From assembly GCA_016165875.1 (NCBI GenBank), contig JABBOT010000004.1:1922001-1986000 (forward strand): a stretch of 64,000 nucleotides of DNA. The letters run 5' to 3'. The notes beneath the pieces are model-generated. The model made no database searches. It saw only the letters and a list, made by a program, of their open reading frames with translations, and was not told the origin of the DNA. Positions 1 through 12,200 of this stretch are shown piece by piece (within the stretch, counting starts at the first letter, position 1; every line of letters begins with the position of its first letter). This stretch comes from Acanthopleura granulata (lineage: Eukaryota > Mollusca > Polyplacophora > Chitonida > Chitonidae). Both the position numbers and the translations under genes were made by a program.

Positions 1-432
1 TTGTAACTATATTGATACACTTATGGTACAAAGGAGTGTTTATAATGAAATGACATATCCTCGATACTTTTCAAGAAAATACAGCCCTGATAACATTTCA
101 CTATGCATTCTGACATAGTACACTCAAACCAGACAAAACGTATAGGATGACCACATCTGATACAAGAAGTGAGCTGCCAGACAATGAGTGCATGGAGACA
201 CAGACAACCTGAGGTGACCTTTGAAATAATGAAACTGAAACCTGCCAAAATAATGCTAGGCATGTCCTGAACATAACCCTCAATGTCTTAGAACTCTAGA
301 TTATTTCACTTACATGTATAGGAAGACAACCAGCATTATGGTGGGAGGAAAGCATATCCAATCTGAATATATTACATGTTTGATGAAAACATTGATGTAA
401 GGTAGTTTAACAATGGCATTGTGCAGACTTAC

Positions 433-3400
433 TGAGTTGATGTTGGCCCATTCCTTAACAGCCAGGAAGATATCAATTTCATCCATGTCCAAATTATCGT
501 GAATTAAAATAGCTGACAGGGCTTCCTCGCCTAATTCACTGAATGACTTTGATTTAAGCACTGTCTGAAACACAAAGAATAAAAATGTTCTGCCTTCAAA
601 TACATGTATAGTTTTACATAACCATACATGACATACTTTGTGAAGGTACTCAATTTCAGCCAGGTCCTTCATCAAAAACGTCAAGAACTCTGGCGAAAAG
701 GCTTTTCCTGGAGAACACGCAAGTCTCTGCAAAGACAACAGCTAACCACAGCCTGTTATTTAACCTCCATTAGCAAAGAGTTTGTGCCAGATCACGCTCC
801 ATCAAAAAAGTATGAAACTGTTCAAGCCTCAGGCACAATTATATTTCACTGTCACTGAGGTCATCATTTTATGCCACACTCATACTTGCCATGGAAGCAT
901 GGAACACACCTTACTTCAAATAAAACAAAAAATAAATTCTTAATTTGAACACAGAAATGATATATCATGATGACTACAAACCTGATAGAAGCTTGTGTTC
1001 TCAGTCAGGGAATCCATTTTTTATTGACAGAAAAATAACAAGAGTTCTTGCTTGAGGCGGTCACAGTAAATAAACTGTGCTGCCATGCAAGCAAGTGAAA
1101 CAAAGTGGATTAGGAAACCTCCTCTGAAAGATGATGAAGCAGGTTTCAGTTCAGATAAATGCTTTTGTAGTCCTGTTTAAAGCCAGTTCAAGAGGCAATG
1201 CAATCCACATTACAATTTTCGTTCAGTATGAGATCAATCATATTTCTCTGCAAATTACTTTGAACTGATAAGCTTTACACAGCTAAAGACAACAGATCTG
1301 GGTTGATATTCACCAGCACAGAATCAATCTATATTCATCAACACAAAATCAGACCATCTTCATCAACACAGAATCAGACCATATTCATCAGCACAAAATC
1401 AGGCCATCTTCATCAGAACAAAAACAGACAATATTCATCAGCATAGAATCAGACCATCTTCATCAGCACAGAATCAGATAATCTTCACAAGAACAGAATC
1501 AGACATTCTTCACCAGCACAGAAACAAACATTTTTCACGAGCACAGTATCAGTCTACATGCATCATCACAGAATCAAACCATCTTCATCATCACAGAATC
1601 AAACCATCTTCATCATCACAGAATCAGTCTATATTCATCAGCACAGAATCAGACCATCTTCATCAGCACAGAATCAGACCATCTTCATCAACACATAATC
1701 AGACCATCTTCATCAGCACAGAATCAGACCATCTTTATCAGCACAGAATCAGACCATCTTTATCAGCACAGAATCAGACCATCTTTATCAGCATAGAATT
1801 AGACCATCTTCATCAACATAGAATAAGATCATCTTCATCAGCACAGGATCAGACCATCTTCATCAGCATAGAATCAGGCCATCTTCATCAACACAAAATC
1901 AGGCCATCTTCACCAGCACAGAATCAGACTATCTTCATCACCATAGAATAAAATCATCTTCAACAGCATAGAATCAGACCATCTTCATCAACACAGAATA
2001 AGATCATCTTCAACAGCGCAGAATCAGACCATCTTCATCAGCACAGAACCAGGTCATCTTCATCAACACAGAATAAGGTCATCTTCATCAGCACAGAATC
2101 AGACCATCTTCATCAGCAATGAATCAGACCATCTTCATCAGCAATGAATCAGACCATCTTCATCAGCACAGAACCAAGTCATCTTCATCCACATGGAATA
2201 AGGTCATCTTCATCAGTATAGAATCAGACTATCTGCATCAGCACAGAATCAGACCATCTTCATCAGCACAAAATCAGGCCATCTTCACCAGCACAGAATC
2301 AGACCATCTTCATCAACATAGAATAAGATCATCTTCAACAGTACAAAATCAGATCATCTTCATCCAGAATGAATCAGACCATCTTCATCAGCACAGAACC
2401 AGGTCATCTTCATCAACACAGAATCAGGCCATCTTCATCAACACAGAATAAAATCATCTTCAACAGCACAGAATCACTTCAGTACCCATTCTACATTCCA
2501 GTGATATCACTTAAAATTTCAGGACCTAATTTACATTTCATTACCCTCTTTACCTTTCAATACCCACTTCACATTTCAGTGATCACTTCACACTTAAGCA
2601 CCCATTTACATTTCAGTATCCACTGTACATGTACATTTCACTGGTCACTTAACATTTCAGTGCTCACTGCAGATTTCAGTACCACTTTTCATATAAATTG
2701 CACAAAATGTTTAAGAAACATAACAGCAAGTGTATTATGCCTCTGCCAGTACTTACTGCTGTGTTGCGTTCAATGTAAGCCAAGGCCTGCTCCCTCAGGC
2801 TGTCCTGACTGTAGGTCACTGATGCCTGCAGCACCTCACACACATTATCACAGGTCAGCTGCTTCGCAAGGTAACCCACACACAGCTGCAGGCCACAGGA
2901 CAACACACAATAGTCAAACATATTAATACAGAATTAAATACACAGTGAAGAAGAAGGAAAAGAAGAAGAAAGAAATGTTTTGAGTCAACTCCCTGTATTT
3001 GCAGCCTTAAGCCTTAAATGTCAGTCCCTGGAAAGATTTGAGCAAAAAAATATATATTTTCTCTCCATAACTGTACATGTACTTTCAGAGAAATGATTAA
3101 AAACTGAAAGAAATTTACAAACTTGACCGCATAGTAAACCAAAGATAATGCATATCTGACTATAAACGTGTACTCTCCTTTATATTTATCTATCCAATTA
3201 CATGTAAAAGCAACCAAATATTTGATATATCTGAAATGTGCCTCATATGAAGCATATACTGTCACTGTACCTTTCTAAGTTCATCAAGTCCATATTCTAG
3301 AGCTGTGGCTAATACATCTATTGCCTGGAATATCATTGAAATAAAAAATGAAATAAGAAAAGAAAACAGAAAAGTTTTATGTACAAAAGCTATATCACTC

Positions 3401-4996
3401 ATCAATACAACAGACTTCCAGTATGCATTGGAGATATATACATGTAATTGAAAAAAACATAAATACTTAAGCAACATTAAATGACTTCTTTTGCTGTATT
3501 GCACATTAATGTGAGAGAATATAGTACTGCTGTGATGAAAGCATACTGTGGTCAGAAAAACCAGCACCACTGTCCTTCTCCTCTACAGATGGAAGTAACT
3601 TCAACTTACAGAATCTTTTTTAAGGTTGACACAGTTTGTGTAGATAAATTCAAGGAGAGACAAGAAGATTTCAGGGGACATATCAGAGAGTACGAAGGGG
3701 ACATCCTTCTCTGGAGCTCCGTTTTTCTGCAACTGGTCACCAAACATGGCCCCAAAGACAGGACAACGTGCAGCAAGGATACATTTGTGAGCATAAATGT
3801 TTTTCCTGTTTGGTCCAATCACAAATCGAATGTCGCTGAAAATGACACAGAAATGTATTACCATAATATTTAAAATACTGACAAGTACCGGTGACAATCA
3901 AAGTGAAAAGATCTCTCATCCAATCATGTAACTTCATTAGTCTTAAAATATCAAGCTGAGTTTATATCAGTTTAGTTTGAAGTAGCACAAAAATATTTGT
4001 GAACTTATTTGTGATATTTTCATAGGGAATCAGCCTGTGTTTCTTAATAAAAAGGGGTGTTAATTCTGTTCTTATTCATTGTTTAGTCCTACATTAAACC
4101 ACCTTCCCTATATTTTGAAGTGCTTAAGGTTGACAGCATACAATGTTCTTGGACTAATGCAAGAATTCTACTGGAGACCACATTTCATATATATACAATG
4201 TCATGTGACTTCTGAACTTTCGCAGCATTAATTTAGTCCCATCTAAAATTTCATACAACTGATTGGCCTGACCACACAAAGCAGTTTTTGCATGGTAGTC
4301 CACATGTGTGTCAGTGAAATATTGCAGCAGTTGTAGGCCTCAAAATAAATTATCTTCCACAAACCAGATGCGACATTTTTCAGTCATCATGGACATAATT
4401 ACTGATAGTTTTTGTCCTGGGATGATGATTTTAAGGCTTTCGTTAGACACTGTGCATATATAATGACTGTCTATCTAGAGTTACCTAGCTTGCGAGCTGT
4501 TAAAGAATGATGGTGAGGCCTTTGAAATTACATAGCACACATTTATGCACGTCTGAACTTTTGCAGTTGAGACACAAGATAAATGCTTGACTTGCGAGGC
4601 GGCAGAACTCTGATACTTCTCCAAGAAAAGTAAATGAAATGATGTATGACGTCACCGCGAGCGACTTATAAATATCGGAAAGAAGGTGGCGTGACGTATA
4701 GGACATTTTACTGTAGCTCAACCCAAGAGTTGGCTGTTGTCAGATCATAGTCGAACGCTGCATTGGGCACTGGCAGGAAGTATAGAATGGTTGTTCAATA
4801 AAATGATTAAAAGGTTGATTCCAGTTATATGTGTTAAGGCGTAAACTATCAAACTGTCCAAATGAAGCTAGGAGGTAACATAACGAACTGGATGGGACCT
4901 CACCGATACCAACCTGTGATCTTTGTTGTTCACCAATTTTTTCATCTCTGTTGCAAAATCAGAGATGTCGCCTTCCATGTGGCCATCACCCGCCAT
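433..4996 (-). CDS. BTBD19: BTBD19-like BTB/BACK domain protein, five exons, 3' end outside window
   Basis: Coding exons read on the minus strand: 4914-4996 (ATG at 4996), 3610-3835, 3271-3324, 2757-2885 and 433-564. Every junction is GT-AG and the phases join without a stop. Exon 2 holds the BTB/POZ fold, with SDIRFVIG, AHKCILAARCPVF and LEFIYTN motifs. Exon 3 gives the ALEYGLDELRK helix, and exons 4-5 a BACK domain (LAKQLTCDNVCEVLQ, AVKEWANINS). Order, spacing and short N-terminus match vertebrate BTBD19. In the wider family, BTB mediates dimerisation and often Cullin-3 binding; BTBD19 itself has no settled function. The last visible exon ends at a donor (GTAAGT) just below 433, so roughly the C-terminal third lies beyond the left edge. 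The intron between exons 5 and 4 contains a 25-bp minisatellite. The family call is strong; orthology is inferred from remembered sequence. Confidence 0.85.
1295..2475. repeat. 25-bp minisatellite in BTBD19-like intron
   Basis: About 47 imperfect tandem copies of a 25-bp unit built around AATCAGACCATCTTCATCAG followed by CACAG. Variants include AACACA, ATAAGATC and an occasional TATATTCATCAG. Most copies are full length, so apparent 110-185 aa open frames here are repeat artefacts. The array lies wholly within the intron between the exons at 433-564 and 2757-2885. Confidence 0.9.
2476..2690. repeat. Degenerate ACATTTCAGT-type tandem repeat
   Basis: Directly after the 25-bp array, a second, more diverged tandem pattern appears with repeated ACATTTCAGT / TCACTTCACA blocks about 23 bp apart. 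It looks like an older array. The repeated TTTCAG resembles splice acceptors but carries no coding exon. Confidence 0.55.
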
Positions 4997-6282
4997 TTTT
5001 GCATCTAGCTTTAGGCTTACTAAAATGTGAAAGTCATCAACTCAGCTTGTCTATGTCGAAAGGCAAATGTCGAAACATGTAGCTTAGCTTTTGTTTATTG
5101 TCGTCAAGTTGTTGACGCGCACCAGCGGAAGTGATACTCGCGGCAAACACCTCTCTAATCGCCGCGCGCCAACTGCTGGATTCTTGTCTGGTATAATTGA
5201 GCAAATGGTGTGAAACTAGTTGATAATAGGTAATGTGATATCTGAAGTCTGCACTTTCTTTAACCATATACATCGAGCAGATCAGAGTAAATCTTAGCCA
5301 AGAATTAGACGTGGTATCTCGCAGCATACAACGTCTAATAGGGGAGGTTAAAGTTTGAGCTCTATTGTCGCAGAAGGTAAGAAGAGGTCAGCTGTGTCAT
5401 ATGAATTGTCAAAAATGTCAGGCCATCTTGTTCACTTTAATACACGGATCACCTGTCTCGTTGTGTGAGGGAGGTATAAACGACCTCTCCTTCGTAGGGG
5501 AGCGTCTTAAGGTAAAAAAAACCTTCCAGATCATCAGTTTTCTCAGTTGTACGTTTAATCTTAGTAACTTTTTGTGAAACATTTCCCATGTTATAGTAAA
5601 TGTAGTCAGAAATAATTGCCTAACATTTTTGACAGGTCACATGGTGCAGTAGGGCTTTTCTTACTTTTAGCGATAAAAGGGTTCAAACTCAAAACTCCCC
5701 TATTCATTAGGCCAAGTAAACCTCTAACTGCACTTTAAGATGGAGCAAGGAGTCAAGAATCTAGGCCCGGCTTCATGAAACTTCCTAAGTAGATTGCTGA
5801 AGTCAGTAAATTTCCCAACATGGAGTGTTTCTAAAAACTGAAAAAAAAAGCTGAAACACTACATGTTCATTGTGTCACGTTGCGTAAGGAAAAGTGTTTT
5901 GTTAAAAACAACTTTGTAGGTTTGCAAAGTCAGGACCTGAATGACATGTTGTGCACTATAAATACACTTGACCCACTTTGCTCTAACGATAGGTTTGGAA
6001 AAATTTTATGGCCGATTTTGTCAAATTTAACGTTAGAGCAAACATAGACTATACATGCTTGAGGATGAAATGATACTGAGGTGCAACCATTAGACCATTA
6101 TTAAAATGATATATTCCTACCATTCTTTTATGTTGTACATCAATTGTTCCAGTATATCAACTGAGGGAAAGAGGCCATTTACAGGCTTCTGTCAAGTATT
6201 TGAGCCAATTAAGGTGGCGGAATGTAGGAGAACATCATTTGGTAGCACATTATGCTAAGTAATTGTTGCCTTTTTGTTCCAG
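4997..6282. promoter_or_regulatory. Head-to-head intergenic region, probable bidirectional promoter
   Basis: The BTBD19-like ATG at 4996 and the first AOPEP coding exon at 6283 point away from each other. The 5100-5180 stretch is locally rich in CpG, including a CGCCGCGCGCC run, unlike the AT-rich surroundings. The first AOPEP coding exon opens with an acceptor (TTTTTGTTCCAG at 6271-6282), so at least one untranslated exon should lie upstream. A possible donor is near 5512 (AAGGTAAAA). No TATA box or initiator can be assigned with confidence. Confidence 0.45.
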
Positions 6283-9200
6283 GAGTATAACAGTGAAACT
6301 GAAATGGGAAAACCACAGAGTGCTGAAGATGAGGATTGTCATGAATTTGACTTGCCAGTGATGTCAAATATTAGCAAAATTTTGGTTAAGCATTTCATTC
6401 TTGATCTCTCAAGTGATATTGTGTCAAAGACGTTTGTAGGAAGTGCTACCTACTTTGTTCAGCCAGTGAAGTGTGTAAAATCAGATGATGCTTTTTTGAC
6501 ATTTCCTCAGTGTGAAAGTTCAAGAGAAACGAGCAGTACACTTGCTGAAGTTTCTGTACTAGAGCTGGATGATACAAAAAATGATAAATCTCTGTCAGTG
6601 GATTATTGCTGTGAGGGGAGAAAGAGCTTCTATGGTAAAGATGAAGTGATACAAAAAACTGAGACTAGTCTTTCAGATTTATATGTAGATAATGACTTGT
6701 TTCAACGAGAGCCAAGCATTGTGATTAACAAACATGCTCATGATTCAAGTGTGGTAGGCTGTCATGGAGAAATAGACATTGAAATCAGAGGAAAAGTGAC
6801 TTTGAAAAGTGACATTGTAACCAAGATACATGCATCAGGGAAGAATTACGGTTTTAGTGTGGATCATGGGGATGTGTCAAGTTTGTGTCACTTTAGTGAA
6901 GAAATAAATCTAATGGATTCAGCCAAAAATGTTACATTGAATATGACCAAAAACCAAGAAAAGGCAGAGAGCAATGTGACGAATATAAGTAGTTGTCTTT
7001 TAGAAGAGGATGCCACTGTTGGTTTTGCTGATACAATTGCAGAAGAATTAATTTCAGGTGACCCTTGTGAAAAGAAGTTTACCTGTATCAAAACAGAAAC
7101 ACAAAAACTGAATATATTACAAAAGGCTGTGGACTGTTTGGACAATGTAAATCCACCTGACAATGAAGCATGTAATTCAGTTAAATCTTATGAAAACAGT
7201 CTAGATTCTAAGTTTAAGGAAACTGTGTATTCTCTCTGTCAAAGTCCTGAAACTAAAACTCTCAGCAAAGTAGAACAGACATGTGCCCATGAAAGTGAAA
7301 GCTATACTGAAAGTGATTGCAAAATTGAAAGTGAAAGAATTTGCCAGTCTGCTGATTTTAAAAAAGATGAAGTCTGTAGTCAGTTGGGAGAGGAGTCAAC
7401 ATTTGTGTGTAGGGAGTCAGAAACTGCAAAAACACCCGAGATGTTTAAGTTCGTCCTAGACTCTTGTGACATTGATATTATAGCTGTGGAAGAGATAGTC
7501 TACCCAAATAAAACAGTAATGCAGAACAAATCTGCCGCAACATGGCTAAAATGGCAATCAGCCTTAAAACATCATGATGAGTGTCCATCTACAACGGCTC
7601 CCTTGCAGTTTTCTGTGGAGAAATGGTGTGTGAAGATTGAGAAGCCTGGCGTGACAAGTGCTGAAGATTTCCCAAGCTGCATTCGAGTGAGGTATAAGAC
7701 AAAACCTGATGGCAGATCAGTGAAATGGTCTTTGGATCAAGATGGAAAGTAAGCTGTTGTATGATTTTCGACGGCAAGCATGCCAAATTCTTAAATTTTG
7801 CATTTGTCAAGAAGAAGGAAAAGCTTTTGACCTTAAAGACTTAAGTTATTTACTGTTCACAATAGACAATAAATGCAAGTATAAGTGCATATGGTCTGTA
7901 AACTTGGAAATGAATAGAAACTCTTGTATTAAGGAACTCAATGCTTCTGAATCCATATTGACTTCAGTAAGAAGAGAAGCAAATGTATCTTTGTTCTGCC
8001 TTTAATTTAAATTTTTCTTTGTGGGGAAAACTTTGTTCATGGGTTCTAACAGGAACTTGCTAAAAATTAAGATATATTTTATTTTCTTTCCTTTTTTCCT
8101 GAAGTTTAGCATGACAAAATGCAATTTCAGTTACACTTATGGGCTGTGAATTGATGCATTTATTGCCAGAGCGTAAATATTTTTCTGGTAGGAAATTAAT
8201 TAAACTTCACAAAACCTCTTAACTGGCCTTTAGAGTTGGATGAGTCAATGAGGATCAAGTAAAATATGTGGCTGGAAAAGGGCTAAGCTTTAGGTGTAAG
8301 AGATCCAGTGTACAGTATCAGCTTAAAGGTACATTTTGATGTCTGAGGTATGTGATGTGTGCCTGAACTGTACTTTTTAGGAGCCTGAGAAACACTGTAA
8401 CCTTGTATCTATGTTTCCAGTTTGTCTGTGTTCACCCATGGTCACTGGATTAATAACAGAGCCTTGTTCCCTGGACAGGATTCACCTGTTGCCATGTCAA
8501 CATGGCAGGCCAGAATCCATGTTCCTGTCAGCTACGTTGTTCTGATGAGTGGCGACCAAAACGCTGCCTGCTTTTCAGAATCTAATGGTAAGAATTGATG
8601 ATTGTAAAAATAAGTACATGTATTGGCATTGGTACATTGTGGAACTCTGTTGGACTTAAGGGAGATAACTCAGAAATGAGGTATGCGTCAACGGCAAAAA
8701 TTGTGGATGTTTTCTATGGGAATTAGAAAGCCAGTGTAAATCTTTCCAGTGCATTCTGACTCCTGATCAGAATTTATATATTATTTAATGTTGTGTTAAG
8801 AATTTCCATTCATTGAATGAATGTGATTGGTAGTTGGAATGATTTGATTGACGTGACCTAAGAGCTCCAAAAAAAAACACATCAAAGTGTTACCAATTTT
8901 TCAGTTGTAGACAGCATTTAATATACTCTCAGCATGGTTAATATGTCATAAATGGTGTAAATATGAATGATATATGACATAAAAAAGTTGGAGTGCTGTG
9001 AGTAAGAGCACATTTTTGTCTTACAGGTTTCATTCGTTTTGATTATTGTACAAGCATGACTATGCCAGTCTCCACCTTGGCACTGGCTATTGGCGTTTGG
9101 AGTAACACAACTTTGTTTGAACCATATTTATCTGAAGGTCAAAGGTAAGTCAAATTTGGAAAAGAAAATAACAAACAAACAAACAAGAAAACAAAAGAGA

Positions 9201-12200
9201 CATAAGTCTCATTGTCTTTAGTTCTTTATTTACTTCTGTGAAAATATGTTAAGAATAAGAAGTTATTTATTTATGTATTTTTTGGGAGGCTATGAATCAG
9301 TTCTTCTTTACAAATTGATAATTAATATTTACAAGATCTGATATTTCATGTATCGGTCAGGATATATGTCTATTGTGTATGTGATACATATTCATAAATG
9401 ATGTACAGGAATACTGAAGCTTTATCTGTGGTTTTTCAGTATACGCAGCTCTTGCCCTCAACATGTGGATAGCTCATGTCACGTGAACTACTGCTCCGCC
9501 CCTGTTCTACCATGCCAATTATTTGCCCCAGAATCCATGATGGAGAGAGCGGTGAAGGAAATCAAACACTATATTCCGCTTTGTATGAAAGCAGCTCACA
9601 ATTTATTGGGGAACCACCCATTTTGCAGGCTGGACATTTTAGTGGTGCCAAAATGTTTTGCAAGCTTAGCTTTGGCATGGTATGTAGGCTGATGATTTCA
9701 GTTGGATTATATCTATTGCATTTTACAGCATAACATATCTTACACTAAAGCATTGTCCTGGGGAAGGTAGGGGGTGAGGTGGGGCTGAGCCGGGTGGCTG
9801 TGGGGTTAGTGTGTTAGTGCAGCACAGTGACCAAACTGAAGCATTTTTGTGCTTATAGATGTTGAAATAAATAGGATACACTGTTCAGCTCAAGAAGTCT
9901 TATTGTACTCCAATGGAAAATGTTCAGCTCAGACAGGTGACATTGTATTCTTGATGTTCATGGTGAAAAGTTGTAATTTGAAATGTTTTAGAAGTATTTG
10001 GTGTCTGTCTTATAGTGACTGATGTACTTCATTTTCTGCATGTTCTATGGACAGTTTTTTTTCTCTTTCTCCACAGCCCTTGTTTAATGTTCATTTCCCA
10101 ATCATTGTTGCCTGGTGACTGTAGTGTTAACATTCGATTGGCTCATGAATTGAGCCACTCGTGGTTTGGTCTTCTCATTGGTGCTTTGGATTGGACAGAG
10201 GAGTGGCTAACTGAAGGCTTTGCCACTTACTTGGAGGATTGCATCCATGGTAATGCCATGGGGGTAGGTCTTGAAAGATTAAATTTAAACCCTTCAGTGA
10301 TCGTGTGCAAAACTTTGATTAGTATGAAAGAGTGTACTAAACAGACACTTTCCAACAGTTTAGAAAAGCAAAAAGAAAAAAAAAAAATCTAGCCCATGTC
10401 AATGTCAGCTTGTTGGGTCCTAATCTTTCTGTTGTTCCTTAGCATTGACCCAGGCTGTATTATAATTTTCTGTAATGTCTGTAAACCTTTGGACACGTCC
10501 ACTTTTTGTCCTCATTAGTGCTTACCAGCACTGAAGTTTTCATCTATCCTCATCTGTCAAGACATGGCCACTGTATTTTCCACACATGTAGTGGTGTTAC
10601 AAGTTACCTATCAAGTTTGACTTTCATCCACCTTTGACAGAATTGTGTCCATTTTGTAGTGTCTTTGACTAACAATCACATGTTTCCTGACTTTCTTTTC
10701 ACAACAGTTGATTATATCGACATTCGGTATGTGGCTTCACAAGTTACAGGTCAATTTTTAGTTTTGCACAGTTTTGCTCATTTTCAGTGAAGTTATGTCC
10801 ATATTAGCATGTTATCCATTTCGCAATTCCGGCTTTTTATTTTTTCGAAAACCATTGGGTAGTCTGACATGTCTGAATGGAGATTTGGAAATTGGCTTCA
10901 GAGAGACATTGAAGCTGCAGACTATGTCCAGTGTTTTATGGGTAGTTTCACATGTTGTCCATACAAGTATCATTATATATATGTTTTGTTGTGAACTATG
11001 ATATATATGACACTTGTTGTTATCATCCTGGTGGAAAGGGACATCGCAACATTTCAAGAATGATTATTCCTTATAAAGTTGGCAGAAAACATTTGATGTA
11101 AGCATGAACTTTAAAGTTATGTGTTTATAGTCTACTGTTGCAAGCCCCAGAATGATGCCTTTTTATGTTTGGCAGTGGGATGACAACTACCAACAAGAAT
11201 ACTCAGAGCTGAGGGCTGTCCTTCGTCACAGGAATTTGTCAGCAGAGATGTCATCCACGGAAGAAAAGCTGCAAATTCTCAGGTGAGTGACAAGCGATAG
11301 ATTGGCTGAATTTTTTTTTTTTCCTTTTATTTCACCAGAAGCTTGTGTACAATTTCATGTCAGTAGGCATACAGAGTTACAAACAGAAACGTATTGATAT
11401 TATTGCTGGTATGAGTCTGGTGGAAATCTAATGGGTGAATTAACATGTTTGTGTGCTAAGTATACACCTCTCCCTCATTACAACACTGAAGCTTGGGGAC
11501 AGATCTTCCTACCCTGTTAAAAGTGAAGCACATATTAGATGAGCTTTGTTAGCAAGTGATTGCCAATAATTTATACAATTTAGGAATAGAGGGCTTGATG
11601 TTAATTGTAAGCCAAATCTGCATAATACTGTGGCTTTCACTGATTAATTTCATAAGAAGCAAATCTCTGAATGAAAGGATGGACTGGAGGTGTTCTTCTC
11701 TGGAAGTTTTGAAGGTGTATACAGATGTGTGCAATGACAGCTTGGTGAAAAAATTGGGAGACACATTTGTGATAGTGTTATAGTGAATGACATGTGGTAG
11801 AGAAGTGTGTTATAATGACACGAATGAGAGGGCGATGTATAAATGAAGATTTTAATGGTTGTACAATGGCTTTTAGTCTTCCTCTAACATATTGATGGAT
11901 CAGGTCTGTTAGGTTTAGGCCTGTTTCTCTCTTTTGTCTGTCCTCTCTTGTAAATTGCTAAGGCATTTAATAATCTTGTCCATTAATGATTGTCAGATTG
12001 GTAGAATATAGAGACCACATCCAGTGTGTTACTGCTTTAGTTGATACTAAGTCCAGGTCTGTGAACAGATAAATTATTGGATAAATTATTGTCTTAACAG
12101 TATTACCGTTATTATAGATTACACTTTCTGGATATAGCACAGGTTCTAGTGCAGAAAATTGACTGAGACCTCTGTGGGTTTCGAACCAGTGACCTCAGAG

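Noticed and set aside
2119..2926. 110-185 codon frames across the 25-bp minisatellite
   Set aside because: Repeat-derived. The region is an intron of the minus-strand BTBD19-like gene.
5037..5327. 96-codon minus-strand frame upstream of the BTBD19-like start
   Set aside because: No domain. It lies upstream of a well-supported first exon in a probable promoter region.
10249..10392. Read-through of AOPEP exon 5 to a stop at 10392
   Set aside because: The GTAGGT donor at 10264 joins in phase to exon 6 and restores family similarity. The read-through tail is low-complexity intron.
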